This document shows positions 25,666 to 35,682 of a stretch of DNA of 64,000 nucleotides, piece by piece. Position numbers and translations under genes: made by a program. The stretch spans positions 310,001 through 374,000 of the forward strand of contig NZ_UTBZ01000228.1 in assembly GCF_900580865.1 (NCBI RefSeq), written 5' to 3'. Every line of letters begins with the position of its first letter. The stretch's first letter is position 1. This stretch comes from Pseudomonas viridiflava. Lineage in GTDB: Bacteria; Pseudomonadota; Gammaproteobacteria; Pseudomonadales; Pseudomonadaceae. The notes under the pieces were generated by a model. It was given only the letters and a program-made list of their open reading frames with translations, did not search any database and was not told the origin of the DNA.

Positions 25666-28041
25666 TTAGAACGTCTGGCCGAGGGAGAATTGGAACACTT
25701 GAGTTTCAGCCTCATCCGGCTTCTTGATCGGCATGGCCAACGCGAAGCTCAGAGGACCCAGTGCGGTGACCCAGGTCACACCCACACCAACGGAACTGGC
25801 CATGTTGCTCAGGCTGATGTCGTTGCACTTGGTGTTCGACGTCGAGCCGTTCGCATTGGTAGTGTCCTTGCACTGCGAGTCAAATACGTTACCCACATCC
25901 CAGAATACCGAAGTACGCAGGGAACGCTGATCCTTGACGAATGGCAGCGGGAACAGAACCTCGACACCACCCTGGATCAGGACGTTACCACCGAACGGCA
26001 GCGGATCCTGGTCCGGGTCAGCCAGCGTACCCGGGTTGGTACCACGGCTCGGCGTACTGCGCGGGCCAAGGGTGCTGTCTTTGAAACCACGAACCGAGTT
26101 GAAACCACCAGCATAGTAGTTTTCATAGAATGGCAAGCCATCGGTCCCGCCGTATCCGTCGCCATAGCCCAGCTCGGTGTGCAGACGCAGGGTGTAGTTT
26201 TCACTGATCGGCTGGAACAGCTGACCGCGGTAATCGAGTTTGTAGAACGACAGGTCGCTGCCTGGAACAGTTGTTTCCAGGGTCAGACTCTGGGAACGGC
26301 CACGGGTCGGCAGTACGCCTTTGTTCAGGGTCGATTCGGACCAGCCGGCCGACGCCTTGAAGTTCAGGTACTTGTCGCCTTCCTTGTTAACGAAGTCGAA
26401 AATCTCGTCAACGGTGTAGGTACCGGTCTTGATCTCGTCCTGTTGAACCGACAGACCAAACGTCAGACGCGAAGTCTCGCTGATCGGGTAGCCAACGTTC
26501 ACGCCGGCACCCAGGCTGTCTACCGCATAGCTTGCTACGTCGACGTCGAGGTCTTTGTAGTCAGTGGTGCGATAGAACGCGTTGTAACCCAGGCTCACAC
26601 CATCGGCGGTCCAGTACGGGTCAACGTAGCCGAAGTTGTAGCGGCTCTGATATTCGCTGCGAGTCAGACCGATGCTGACGCGGTTACCGGTACCGAGGAA
26701 GTTGTTCTGTGTGATCGAACCACCGAGGATCAAACCGGCGCTCTGGGCGAAACCGACACTGGCGGTAATCGAACCGGAAGCCTGTTCTTCAACGGCGTAG
26801 TTCACGTCAACCTGATCGTCGACACCCGGGACAGCCGGAGTTTCAACGTTCACTTCTTTAAAGAAGCCGAGACGCTCAAGACGGGTCTTGGACTGGTCGA
26901 TCAGATAAGTCGAAGCCCAGCCGCCTTCCATCTGACGCATTTCACGACGCAGCACTTCGTCTTCGGACTTGGTGTTGCCACGGAAGTTGATGCGGTTGAC
27001 GTAGGCACGCTTGCCCGGATCAACAGCGAACAGGATATCGACAGTGTGATCTTCATCGTGCGGCTGAGGTACGCCGTTGACGTTGGCGAAGGTGTAACCC
27101 TCGTTACCCAGACGACGGGTGATCAACTCGGACGTGGTGGTCATCAGTTTGCGCGAGAACACCTGCCCCTTCTGCACCAGCAGCAGGGACTTGACCTGAT
27201 CTTCAGGGACTTTCAGATCACCACTGAGCTTGACGTCACGAACGGTGTACTTCTCGCCTTCGGTGACGTTGACAGTGATGTAGACGTGCTTCTTGTCCGG
27301 AGTGATCGACACCTGAGTCGAAGCGATATCCATATTGATATAGCCACGATCCAGGTAGTAGGAACGCAGACGCTCCAGGTCACCGGACAGTTTTTCACGG
27401 GCGTACTTGTCATCGTTCTTGAAGAACGACAGCCAGTTGGTGGTCTTCAGTTCGAACAGGTCGGTCAGGTCTTCCTCAGGGAAAACCGTGTTGCCCACCA
27501 CGTTGATGTGCTGAATCGCCGCAACGGTACCTTCGTTGATCTTCACTTTCAGGCCGACGCGGTTACGCGGTTGCGATACCACTTCGGTATCGACCGTAGC
27601 CGAGTAGCGACCTTGCGCGACGTACTGACGTTGCAGTTCGTTACGCACGCCTTCAAGGGTGGCGCGCTGGAAGATCTCGCCTTCGGCCAGACCGGATTGC
27701 TTGAGACCTTTCATCAGGTCTTCAGTCGAGATCGCCTTGTTGCCTTCGATTTCGATACTGGCGACAGACGGACGCTCGACGACCGTGATTACCAGAACGT
27801 TGCCTTCGCGGCCCAGCTGGATATCTTGAAAGAAACCGGTTTTGAACAACGCACGAGTGGATTCCACCAGGCGACGATCATCCGCCTGCTCACCGACGTT
27901 CAACGGCAAGGCACCAAAGACGCTACCCGCGGAGACCCGCTGGAGGCCATTGACGCGAATATCAGAGATAGTGAAGGACTCGGCGTGAACTTCGGCGATC
28001 ATCAATACGGTGAGAACCGCAGTTAGCAGCAGACGTTTCAT
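25666..28041 (-). CDS. bamA: Outer membrane protein assembly factor BamA
   Basis: A 791-residue Omp85 protein that inserts beta-barrels into the outer membrane. A signal peptide (about 1-20, ending EVHAES) is followed by five POTRA domains (about 22-420) and a 16-strand barrel. The loop-6 motif VRGF is present in FNSVRGFKDS, and the chain ends with Phe in the beta-signal FSLGQTF. The start MKRLLL is chosen because it begins the signal peptide; a frame nine codons longer is unlikely. Confidence 0.97.
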   Translation of the reverse strand: MKRLLLTAVLTVLMIAEVHAESFTISDIRVNGLQRVSAGSVFGALPLNVGEQADDRRLVESTRALFKTGFFQDIQLGREGNVLVITVVERPSVASIEIEGNKAISTEDLMKGLKQSGLAEGEIFQRATLEGVRNELQRQYVAQGRYSATVDTEVVSQPRNRVGLKVKINEGTVAAIQHINVVGNTVFPEEDLTDLFELKTTNWLSFFKNDDKYAREKLSGDLERLRSYYLDRGYINMDIASTQVSITPDKKHVYITVNVTEGEKYTVRDVKLSGDLKVPEDQVKSLLLVQKGQVFSRKLMTTTSELITRRLGNEGYTFANVNGVPQPHDEDHTVDILFAVDPGKRAYVNRINFRGNTKSEDEVLRREMRQMEGGWASTYLIDQSKTRLERLGFFKEVNVETPAVPGVDDQVDVNYAVEEQASGSITASVGFAQSAGLILGGSITQNNFLGTGNRVSIGLTRSEYQSRYNFGYVDPYWTADGVSLGYNAFYRTTDYKDLDVDVASYAVDSLGAGVNVGYPISETSRLTFGLSVQQDEIKTGTYTVDEIFDFVNKEGDKYLNFKASAGWSESTLNKGVLPTRGRSQSLTLETTVPGSDLSFYKLDYRGQLFQPISENYTLRLHTELGYGDGYGGTDGLPFYENYYAGGFNSVRGFKDSTLGPRSTPSRGTNPGTLADPDQDPLPFGGNVLIQGGVEVLFPLPFVKDQRSLRTSVFWDVGNVFDSQCKDTTNANGSTSNTKCNDISLSNMASSVGVGVTWVTALGPLSFALAMPIKKPDEAETQVFQFSLGQTF

Positions 28042-28076
28042 GAAGTCCTTTCTTATTCCAACTGGCAATAAACAAA

Positions 28077-28095
28077 CTGCCGCAAAATGCGGCAG
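28077..28095 (-). terminator. Hairpin between rseP and bamA
   Basis: CTGCCGC and GCGGCAG form a perfect 7-bp stem with loop AAAAT; on the minus strand TTTGTTTATT follows. It probably acts as a partial terminator in the rseP-bamA gap. Confidence 0.6.
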
Positions 28096-28115
28096 ATTCG
28101 CAATTCAGCGAAGCG

Positions 28116-29468
28116 TTACAGTCGACCCAGATCGTTGACCAGAGCAAGCAACATCACCCCGACCACCAAACTGATACCGATCTGTATCCCCCAACCTTGC
28201 ACCCGATCCGACAAGGGACGACCACGCGCCCACTCGATCAGATAAAACAACAAATGCCCCCCATCCAGTACAGGAATGGGCAGCAAATTCAGAACCCCCA
28301 GGCTAATACTCAGATAAGCAAGGAAATTCAGGAAATCAGCGACGCCCGACTGGGCAGAAGCGCCCGCCACTTTAGCAATGGTTATCGGTCCACTCAAGTT
28401 TTTTACCGAGAGCTCGCCGAACAGCATTTTCTTCAGTGAATCGAGTGTCAGAATGCTCATGGTCCAAGTGCGACGGGCGCCCTCGCCAATCGCGGCCAAC
28501 GGCCCATAACTGACCTCGCGGATCATCTCCGGCGGCCAGTCGACAGCTTTCACACCCGCACCCAGATATCCGCTTGGCGATTTGCTTTCACCGCGCGCTG
28601 CCAGAGTCACAGGGACGTCGATTTGAGCACTGTCACGCTCGATGCGCAGCATGATTTTGGTATCAGGACGCGTACGAACGGTATCGACCACTTGCTGCCA
28701 GTCATTCAGCGCCTGACCGTCGAGCGCCAGCAGGCGATCGCCAGTCTTCAGGCCTGCCGCGTGGGCCGGGCCCTTCGGATCAAGCTCGGCCAACACCGGC
28801 GGCAACGCCGGACGCCAAGGACGAATACCCAGAGAGCGGATCGGATCAGGCTCATCAGCGCCTTTGAGCCAGTTATCCAGCTTCAGCTCACGCGGCGTAT
28901 CCGCAGTCGAACCCTGCTCACGCACCAGCAATTGCAGAGAACCACTTTCACCAAGGCGTCGCACCAATTGCAAATTGACGGCCGCCCAACCGGAAGTCGG
29001 CTCACCATCGATCGCGACGATTTCCTCACCGGCGCTCAAACCGGCACTGGCGGCGATACTGCCGGATTCAACTGCACCAATGACCGGACGCACCTGCTCG
29101 CTGCCGAGCATGGCCAAGACCCAGAAGAACACCAACGCCAACAGGAAGTTGGCAATCGGGCCGGCTGCAACAATAGCGATACGCTGACGTACGGATTTGC
29201 GGTTGAAGGACCGGTCAAGCTGATCGACCGGCACTTCACCTTCGCGCTCGTCGAGCATCTTGACGTAACCGCCCAGCGGTATCGCCGCGACCACAAACTC
29301 CGTGCCCTGCTTGTCATGCCAGCGCAGCAGCGGCATGCCGAAGCCTACGGAAAAACGTAGAACCTTGACGCCACAGCGACGCGCGACCCAGAAGTGGCCG
29401 AATTCGTGAAAGGTGACCAGCACACCCAAGGCGATCAGGGTGCCGGCAATCATATAGAGCGCGCTCAT
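28116..29468 (-). CDS. rseP: Site-2 intramembrane protease RseP (MucP)
   Basis: A 450-residue inner-membrane zinc metalloprotease that cleaves the anti-sigma factor MucA/RseA in the envelope-stress (AlgU/sigmaE) cascade. The active-site HEFGH is at residues 21-25 in the first membrane helix, two PDZ domains fill about 115-310, and the third zinc ligand motif NLLPIPVLDGGH is near residue 390. Its position directly upstream of bamA fits its role in outer-membrane quality control. Confidence 0.97.
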   Translation of the reverse strand: MSALYMIAGTLIALGVLVTFHEFGHFWVARRCGVKVLRFSVGFGMPLLRWHDKQGTEFVVAAIPLGGYVKMLDEREGEVPVDQLDRSFNRKSVRQRIAIVAAGPIANFLLALVFFWVLAMLGSEQVRPVIGAVESGSIAASAGLSAGEEIVAIDGEPTSGWAAVNLQLVRRLGESGSLQLLVREQGSTADTPRELKLDNWLKGADEPDPIRSLGIRPWRPALPPVLAELDPKGPAHAAGLKTGDRLLALDGQALNDWQQVVDTVRTRPDTKIMLRIERDSAQIDVPVTLAARGESKSPSGYLGAGVKAVDWPPEMIREVSYGPLAAIGEGARRTWTMSILTLDSLKKMLFGELSVKNLSGPITIAKVAGASAQSGVADFLNFLAYLSISLGVLNLLPIPVLDGGHLLFYLIEWARGRPLSDRVQGWGIQIGISLVVGVMLLALVNDLGRL

Positions 29469-29522
29469 CTACTTTCTCCGCAAACCTGTTCAGTGCCGCG
29501 TGTAGCCATTGTGTTGCAAATT

Positions 29523-30713
29523 CTATCGATCGTGACGCTTCAACCACTGCTCGGCCAGCACTCGCGCCTTGGCATCTGCCGTAAACACGGCATCGAGATC
29601 TGCCAGTGCAACCACCGGTTCGAGATTCAAGACCTCCTCGATGATACTCGCGATTTCCAGGTAACGGACCCGTCCGTCGAGAAACGCTGCCACCGCCACT
29701 TCGTTGGCCGCATTGAGCATCGCCGGCGCACTGTCGCCAGCCTCGGCAGCTTGACGTGCCAGACGCAGGCACGGGAAGCGCTGTTCATCCGGCGCTTCGA
29801 AGTCCAGCCGCGCGATGGCGAACAGATCCAGCGGTGCTACACCGGAATCAATGCGCTCCGGCCAGGCCAGGGCATTGGCGATCGGTGTACGCATGTCGGG
29901 ATTGCCCAACTGCGCCAGCACCGAACCGTCGACATAATCGACCAGCGAGTGAATCACGCTCTGCGGATGGATCACCACCTCGACCTGCGAGGGTTTGGCA
30001 TCAAACAACCAACAGGCCTCGATCAGTTCAAGACCTTTATTCATCATGCTGGCCGAATCGACCGAAATTTTGCGCCCCATGGACCAGTTCGGGTGTGCAC
30101 ACGCCTGCTCAGGTGAAACATGCGCCAGTTCACTCATCGGCGTCTGTCGGAACGGTCCGCCAGAGGCTGTGAGTAAAATCCGACGGACACCGACCGAACC
30201 CAGCCCGCGGGCAAAATCCTGTGGCATGCACTGGAAAATCGCGTTGTGTTCGCTGTCGATCGGCAGCAGCACCGAACCGCTCTTGCGCACCGCCTGCATA
30301 AACAAGGCGCCGGACATCACCAGCGCTTCTTTATTGGCCAGAAGAATCTTCTTGCCGGCTTCGACGGCGGCCAGGGTCGGACGCAGACCAGCCGCACCAA
30401 CGATCGCCGCCATCACCGCATCGACTTCCGGAGCAGCAGCGACCTGACACAGGCCCTCCTCCCCCACCAGTACGCGGGTCGGCAAACCGGCGGCGCGCAA
30501 ATCGTCCTGCAAACCGCGCGCAGCGACCGCCTCTGGCACCACGGCAAACTGCGGCACATGACGCACGCACAAGGTGAACAGCTCACTCAGACGCGTGAAA
30601 CCACTCAACGCAAAAACCTGATAACGCTCAGGATGACGAGCAATGACATCCAGCGTGCTCAGGCCGATCGAGCCCGTCGCGCCCAGAACGGTAATCTGTT
30701 GAGGGCGACTCAC
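29523..30713 (-). CDS. dxr: 1-deoxy-D-xylulose 5-phosphate reductoisomerase
   Basis: A 396-residue NADPH-dependent enzyme (IspC), the committed step of the MEP pathway. The dinucleotide motif LGATGSIG is at about 8-15, and the metal-binding segment VDSEHNAIFQ is present. The GTG at 30713 is chosen because it overlaps the cdsA stop in a GTGA and gives the standard length; a start at 30728 would add five residues. Confidence 0.97.
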   Translation of the reverse strand: MSRPQQITVLGATGSIGLSTLDVIARHPERYQVFALSGFTRLSELFTLCVRHVPQFAVVPEAVAARGLQDDLRAAGLPTRVLVGEEGLCQVAAAPEVDAVMAAIVGAAGLRPTLAAVEAGKKILLANKEALVMSGALFMQAVRKSGSVLLPIDSEHNAIFQCMPQDFARGLGSVGVRRILLTASGGPFRQTPMSELAHVSPEQACAHPNWSMGRKISVDSASMMNKGLELIEACWLFDAKPSQVEVVIHPQSVIHSLVDYVDGSVLAQLGNPDMRTPIANALAWPERIDSGVAPLDLFAIARLDFEAPDEQRFPCLRLARQAAEAGDSAPAMLNAANEVAVAAFLDGRVRYLEIASIIEEVLNLEPVVALADLDAVFTADAKARVLAEQWLKRHDR

Positions 30714-31516
30714 GGTGCAGCCATCCACAGCAGCACAGCAAACACCGGAATTGCCGCGGTCAGACTGTCAATGCGATCGAGCACGCCGCCATGGCCGGGC
30801 AGCAGATTACTGCTGTCCTTGATGCCGGACTGACGCTTGAACATGCTTTCGGTCAGGTCGCCGACAACGGATATGAAGACGATCAGCGCAGCGCCGATCA
30901 AGCCTTTAAGCAGTTCAGCGACGGTCCAGTCACGCACCAGGCCGACAATTGCGGTGATCAGCAGACTCAGCGCCAGGCCACCGTAGACGCCTTCCCAGCT
31001 CTTGCCCGGACTGACTTGCGGGGCCAGCTTGCGCTTGCCGAATTTGCGACCAGAGAAGTAGGCACCGATATCGGCACCCCAGACCAGCACCATCACAGCC
31101 ATGATCAGCCAGTTACCCAGCGGGTACTGCTTGATCTGCACCAGACCTTGCCAGGCCGGCAGCAGAATCAGCAGACCGATGACCAGTTTGGTTGCCGCAC
31201 TCGACCAATGCATGCTGGAGCGCGGATAGGTCAACACCAGCCAGGTCGCCGCCGCCCACCACAATACAGACGCACCCAGCACCCATGGCGCAAGCCCGGG
31301 CAGGATGTACATGAGGAACAACATGAACGCGACCACGGCGGCAAAACCCACGCGGAACGCTTGCCCGGTGAAACCAGCCAGACGCGCCCATTCCCAGGCA
31401 CCCAAAGTCACAACCAGACCGATAAACAAGGCAAAACCGGAGCCTTCCAGCAGGAAAAACCCGCACAAAGCGATCGGCAGCAGGATCAGTGCAGTGATGA
31501 TTCGTTGTTTAAGCAT
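30710..31516 (-). CDS. cdsA: Phosphatidate cytidylyltransferase
   Basis: A 268-residue polytopic inner-membrane enzyme making CDP-diacylglycerol from phosphatidate and CTP. Multiple hydrophobic helices fill the chain, and the C-terminal signature SxxKRxxGIKDSSNLLPGHGGVLDRIDS is visible as separate segments KRQSGIKD and LPGHGGVLDR. It overlaps uppS by one base (TAATG) and dxr by four. Confidence 0.97.
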   Translation of the reverse strand: MLKQRIITALILLPIALCGFFLLEGSGFALFIGLVVTLGAWEWARLAGFTGQAFRVGFAAVVAFMLFLMYILPGLAPWVLGASVLWWAAATWLVLTYPRSSMHWSSAATKLVIGLLILLPAWQGLVQIKQYPLGNWLIMAVMVLVWGADIGAYFSGRKFGKRKLAPQVSPGKSWEGVYGGLALSLLITAIVGLVRDWTVAELLKGLIGAALIVFISVVGDLTESMFKRQSGIKDSSNLLPGHGGVLDRIDSLTAAIPVFAVLLWMAAP

Positions 31517-32271
31517 TAAACCCGGGCTCCAGCTTCGACCTGTTCGCTCGTTTTACCGAAGCGACGCTGGCGCGAAGCGAAATCGGCCAGCGCATTGCGC
31601 ATGGCATCGTGTTTGAAGTCCGGCCAGAACAGGTCGGAGAAGTACAACTCGGCGTAAGCCAGTTGCCACAGCAGGAAGTTGCTGATGCGATGCTCGCCAC
31701 CGGTACGAATGCACAGGTCTGGTAACGGCAGATCGCCGGTCGCCAGACAGGTTTGCAGCAGATCCGGGGTGATGTCTTCCGGACGCAGGTGCCCGGCCTG
31801 AACTTCACGCGCCAGACGCTGTGCAGCTTGTGCGATATCCCACTGACCACCGTAATTGGCGGCGATCTGCAGAATGAAACGGTTGGCGCCCGCCGTCATC
31901 GCTTCAGCTTCACGCATTGCCGCCTGAAGCTCCGGATGAAAGCGCGAACGGTCGCCAATGATGCGCAGGCTGATGTTGTTGTCGTTGAGGCGCTTGGCCT
32001 CACGACGCAATGCCTTGAAGAACAGGTCCATCAAGGCACTGACTTCATCGGCCGGACGCTGCCAGTTCTCACTGGAGAACGCGAACAGGGTGAGCACTTC
32101 GACCTTGGCCTCGGCGCACACCTCAATTACCGCACGCACAGCATCCACGCCCGCTTTATGCCCGGCAACACCCGGCATAAAGCGTTTTTTCGCCCAGCGA
32201 TTGTTGCCATCCATGATGATCGCGACATGGCGCGGCACCGCGGACGGCGCAGTCTGCTTGGTCTTGTCCAT
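31516..32271 (-). CDS. uppS: Undecaprenyl diphosphate synthase
   Basis: A 251-residue cis-prenyltransferase that extends farnesyl diphosphate to C55, the lipid carrier for peptidoglycan and LPS. The motif IIMDGNNRWAKKR holds the essential Asp at residue 21. It sits 14 bases after the frr stop and is coupled to cdsA. Confidence 0.97.
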   Translation of the reverse strand: MDKTKQTAPSAVPRHVAIIMDGNNRWAKKRFMPGVAGHKAGVDAVRAVIEVCAEAKVEVLTLFAFSSENWQRPADEVSALMDLFFKALRREAKRLNDNNISLRIIGDRSRFHPELQAAMREAEAMTAGANRFILQIAANYGGQWDIAQAAQRLAREVQAGHLRPEDITPDLLQTCLATGDLPLPDLCIRTGGEHRISNFLLWQLAYAELYFSDLFWPDFKHDAMRNALADFASRQRRFGKTSEQVEAGARV

Positions 32272-32285
32272 TAAAAGCTCGAACC

Positions 32286-32843
32286 TTATACGGCCATCAG
32301 ATCCGCTTCTTTTTGCTTGGTAGCCGTGTCGATATCAGCTTCAGCCTTGTCGGTGAGTTTCTGAATATCGGCAGCGGCACGACGCTCTTCGTCTTCGCTG
32401 ATTTCTTTGTCCTTGACCAGTTTCTTCAGCTCGCCCAAGGCGTCACGACGAATGTTGCGCACGGCAACACGGGCGTCTTCGGCGGCACTGCGCGCCTGCT
32501 TGGTGAAGCCCTTGCGGGTTTCTTCAGTCAGGGCAGGCATGGAAATCAGCAACAACTCACCCAGGTTGGTCGGGTTGAGGTTCAGGCCAGCGCTCTGGAT
32601 TGCCTTGTCGACCGCTGCGAGCATGTTGCGCTCGAACGCAACGACTTGCAGGGTGCGCGAGTCTTTTACCGTGATGTTCGCCACTTGGGTGATGGAGGTG
32701 TCTGCGCCGTAGTACGGCACCATCACGCTACCCAGAATGCTTGGGTGAGCTTTGCCGGTACGAATCTGACCAAATGCGTGGGCCAGAGAATCCAGGGATT
32801 TCTGCATGCGCTCTTGAGCGTCTTTTTTGATTTCGTTGATCAT
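32286..32843 (-). CDS. frr: Ribosome recycling factor
   Basis: A 185-residue factor that with EF-G splits the post-termination ribosome. It is a long helical protein of the usual length, with conserved RTGKAHPSIL and the C-terminal helix KEISEDEERRAAADIQKLTD. Its start overlaps the pyrH stop by four bases. Confidence 0.98.
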   Translation of the reverse strand: MINEIKKDAQERMQKSLDSLAHAFGQIRTGKAHPSILGSVMVPYYGADTSITQVANITVKDSRTLQVVAFERNMLAAVDKAIQSAGLNLNPTNLGELLLISMPALTEETRKGFTKQARSAAEDARVAVRNIRRDALGELKKLVKDKEISEDEERRAAADIQKLTDKAEADIDTATKQKEADLMAV

Positions 32844-33583
32844 TGTTGACCTTCCTCGATCAGGGTGCCTTCAGCGCCGCCATGGACGATGTTCAGCAGG
32901 GCACCGGGCTTGTTCATGTTGAATACGCGCAGCGGCATCTTGTGGTCGCGGCACAGGCAAATAGCTGTCAGATCCATTACACCCAGCTTGCGATCCAGTA
33001 CTTCATCATAAGTCAGATGATCGAACTTCTCGGCATGCGGGTCTTTGAACGGGTCAGCGGTGTAGACGCCATCGACCTTGGTCGCTTTCAGCACGACGTC
33101 GGCATCAATTTCGATTGCACGCAGGCAGGCTGCAGAATCCGTGGTAAAGAACGGATTACCGGTACCGGCCGCGAAAATCACCACGTCCTTGGAGTTCAGG
33201 TGGCGCATGGCTTTGCGGCGATCATAATGATCGGTCACACCAACCATGGAAATGGCCGACATCACGATGGCCGAGATATTGGCACGTTCCAGCGCATCGC
33301 GCATGGCCAGGGCGTTCATCACAGTGGCCAGCATGCCCATGTGGTCGCCTGTGACCCGATCCATACCGGCTTTGCTCAGGGCTTCGCCACGGAACAGGTT
33401 GCCACCGCCGATCACCAGACCGACCTGGACGCCGATGCCGACCAGTTGGCCGACTTCCAGCGCCATGCGATCCAGCACTTTTGGATCGATCCCGAACTCT
33501 TCCGAGCCCATCAGGGCCTCGCCGCTAAGCTTGAGTAGAATGCGTTTATAGCGAGCCTGATAACCACTGCCCTGCTGAGCCAT
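32840..33583 (-). CDS. pyrH: UMP kinase
   Basis: A 247-residue hexameric kinase of the amino-acid-kinase fold converting UMP to UDP. The N-terminal ILLKLSGEALMG and the GGGNLFRG phosphate loop are typical. It starts a pyrH-frr-uppS-cdsA-dxr run after the tsf terminator, although read-through is possible. Confidence 0.98.
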   Translation of the reverse strand: MAQQGSGYQARYKRILLKLSGEALMGSEEFGIDPKVLDRMALEVGQLVGIGVQVGLVIGGGNLFRGEALSKAGMDRVTGDHMGMLATVMNALAMRDALERANISAIVMSAISMVGVTDHYDRRKAMRHLNSKDVVIFAAGTGNPFFTTDSAACLRAIEIDADVVLKATKVDGVYTADPFKDPHAEKFDHLTYDEVLDRKLGVMDLTAICLCRDHKMPLRVFNMNKPGALLNIVHGGAEGTLIEEGQQ

Positions 33584-33735
33584 TGCGAATCTCTCCTGCG
33601 GCGTATTTAAAAATTCTTTGCGAGCTGTTTACAGCTGGCGTTCACTCTAGCTTGGCGCTGCTTCAGCGCCATCGGAACATGGCTTTGTAAGTCAGTTCCA
33701 AGTGGAAACCAATAAAAAATTGGCAACCCCATCTG

Positions 33736-33770
33736 AAAAGAGGCTGCGCGCGTTAGCGGGCAGCCTCTTT
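33736..33770 (-). terminator. Terminator after tsf
   Basis: A perfect 11-bp stem AAAGAGGCTGC / GCAGCCTCTTT (33737-33747 and 33760-33770) is followed on the minus strand by TTTT, 22 bases past the tsf stop. Confidence 0.88.
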
Positions 33771-33792
33771 CGGCGACAGTTAAAAAACCGTC

Positions 33793-34656
33793 TTACTGCT
33801 TGGCGGCAGCCAGCTGGGCAGCAACTTCTTCAGCGAAGTTGTCTACTGGCTTCTCGATGCCGTCGCCCACTTTGTAGTAGGTGAAGGAAACGATTTCAGC
33901 GCCGCCTTTCTTGGCCAGCTCGCCAACCTTGATTTCAGGGTTCTTGACGAACGCCTGCTCAACCAGGCTTGCTTCTGCCAGGAACTTGCTGATACGGCCT
34001 TTGACCATGTTCTCAACAATGTTTTCTGGCTTGCCTTTGATCTTCTCTTCGTTCAGCTGCAGGAACACAGCTTTTTCACGCTCGATCGCTTCAGCCGAAA
34101 CTTGCGAAGGCAGCAGGAACTCAGGGTTGCTTGCAGCAACGTGCATCGCGATGTCTTTGGCCAGTTCGACGTCGCCGCCTTTCAGAGCCACAACCACACC
34201 GATCTTGTTGCCGTGCAGGTACGAACCTACAACGTCAGCTTCGATACGGGCCAGACGACGGATGTTGACGTTTTCGCCTACTTTGGCAACCAGCGCTTCA
34301 CGAGCAGCTTCTTGCGAAGCGATCAGCGGAGCAGCGTCGGTCAGCTTGTCAGCGAAAGCTTTTTCAACGCTGGCAGCAACGAAGTTTTTGAAGTCGTCTT
34401 GCAGAGCCAGGAAGTCGGTCTGCGAGTTCACTTCCAGGATAACGGCAGCTTTACCGTCGTCCTTGATTGCGATTGCGCCTTCAGCGGCAACGTTGCCAGC
34501 CTTCTTCGCAGCCTTGATCGCGCCCGAAGCACGCATATCATCAATGGCTTTTTCGATGTCGCCGTCAGCCTTTTCCAGGGCTTTCTTGCAGTCCATCATG
34601 CCTTCGCCGGTACGCTCGCGCAGTTCTTTAACCAACGCTGCAGTAATTGCTGCCAT
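33793..34656 (-). CDS. tsf: Elongation factor Ts
   Basis: A 287-residue nucleotide-exchange factor for EF-Tu. The N-terminal UBA-like domain with LRERTGEGMMDCKKAL is followed by the two-part core and dimerisation module. The start MAAITAALVK gives standard length. It is downstream of rpsB with a terminator-like hairpin between them, as in E. coli, which allows different expression levels. Confidence 0.98.
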   Translation of the reverse strand: MAAITAALVKELRERTGEGMMDCKKALEKADGDIEKAIDDMRASGAIKAAKKAGNVAAEGAIAIKDDGKAAVILEVNSQTDFLALQDDFKNFVAASVEKAFADKLTDAAPLIASQEAAREALVAKVGENVNIRRLARIEADVVGSYLHGNKIGVVVALKGGDVELAKDIAMHVAASNPEFLLPSQVSAEAIEREKAVFLQLNEEKIKGKPENIVENMVKGRISKFLAEASLVEQAFVKNPEIKVGELAKKGGAEIVSFTYYKVGDGIEKPVDNFAEEVAAQLAAAKQ

Positions 34657-34808
34657 TTTCAAATTCCTCTTGGATAGGTTTTCAACCATTCCACCCGATC
34701 GAACGGGCGTTCAATTCGTCCCGAGCCCCACCTTGTAGCCGCTGCACGTTACAAATACAGGGCGGGCGCTGCCACAAGTGGGCGCCAACAATTGGTTTTC
34801 GAGGTGGC

Positions 34809-34833
34809 AAAAAGGGGGCCAAGCCCCCTTTTT
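34809..34833 (-). terminator. Terminator or attenuator between rpsB and tsf
   Basis: A perfect 11-bp stem AAAAAGGGGGC / GCCCCCTTTTT with a three-base loop lies 28 bases past the rpsB stop. Its T run on the minus strand makes it a strong intrinsic terminator. Confidence 0.9.
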
Positions 34834-34861
34834 GCTTACTGAGTCAACGCCAGGGCGTTAA

Positions 34862-35599
34862 TTACTCAGCTGCAGCCTGAGTTTCTTCAGCTGCGAATTC
34901 TACAGTGCCGCCAGCAACATTGTTGCGACCACGGATCACTGCGTCAGCCATCGAACCCATGTACAGCTGGATAGCGCGGATTGCGTCATCGTTGCCTGGG
35001 ATGATGTAGTCAACGCCTTCCGGGCTGCTGTTGGTGTCGACAACGCCGATTACCGGGATGCCCAGCTTGTTGGCTTCGGTGATCGCGATGCGCTCGTGGT
35101 CAACGTCGATCACGAACAGTGCGTCTGGCAGACCGCCCATGTCCTTGATGCCGCCCAGCGAACGATCCAGCTTTTCCAGGTCACGGGAGCGCATCAGCGC
35201 TTCTTTCTTGGTCAGCTTGGCGAAAGTACCGTCTTCGGCTTGAACTTCAAGGTCACGCAGACGCTTGATGGAAGCACGAATGGTTTTGAAGTTGGTCAGC
35301 ATGCCGCCCAACCAGCGGTGATCGACGTACGGCGAACCGCAACGTGCTGCTTCTTCAGCAACGATCTTGCCAGCGGAACGCTTGGTGCCGACGAACAGAA
35401 TCTTGTTTTTGCCCTGGGCCAGACGCTCTACGAAAGTCAGAGCTTCGTTGAACATTGGCAGGGTTTTTTCAAGGTTGATAATGTGAATCTTGTTACGCGC
35501 GCCGAAAATGTACTTACCCATTTTCGGATTCCAGTAACGGGTTTGGTGACCGAAGTGCACACCGGCCTTCAGCATATCGCGCATATTGACTTGGGACAT
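34862..35599 (-). CDS. rpsB: 30S ribosomal protein S2
   Basis: A 245-residue ribosomal protein. The start MSQVNMRDMLKAGVHFGHQT and the segments NPKMGKYIFG and LPDALFVIDV are characteristic. It is the first gene of the long leftward cluster and is divergent from map. In E. coli S2 represses its own operon through the mRNA leader; a structured 5' region here makes similar control possible. Confidence 0.98.
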   Translation of the reverse strand: MSQVNMRDMLKAGVHFGHQTRYWNPKMGKYIFGARNKIHIINLEKTLPMFNEALTFVERLAQGKNKILFVGTKRSAGKIVAEEAARCGSPYVDHRWLGGMLTNFKTIRASIKRLRDLEVQAEDGTFAKLTKKEALMRSRDLEKLDRSLGGIKDMGGLPDALFVIDVDHERIAITEANKLGIPVIGVVDTNSSPEGVDYIIPGNDDAIRAIQLYMGSMADAVIRGRNNVAGGTVEFAAEETQAAAE

Positions 35600-35682
35600 G
35601 ATAGTTCCTTAATAAGTCGGGTTTGGCCTCCACGTATCCCAATGACCAACCAGTGGCATAAAGCCAAAAGCACCCAGGTCAT

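Noticed and set aside
25039..28026. Open reading frame of 995 codons opposite skp/bamA
   Set aside because: It is an antisense shadow of real genes in high-GC DNA. The protein has low complexity, no family similarity and no ribosome site. The same applies to long frames opposite dnaE (18605-20869), glnD (36776-39394), the GH17-GT2 gene (47849-50206), plsB (54067-56130), eno (10603-12108) and pyrG (12922-14472).
28042..28115. AlgU/sigmaE promoter (GAACTT-N16-TCTGA) upstream of bamA
   Set aside because: No acceptable match was found by eye in the gap, so no such promoter is claimed.
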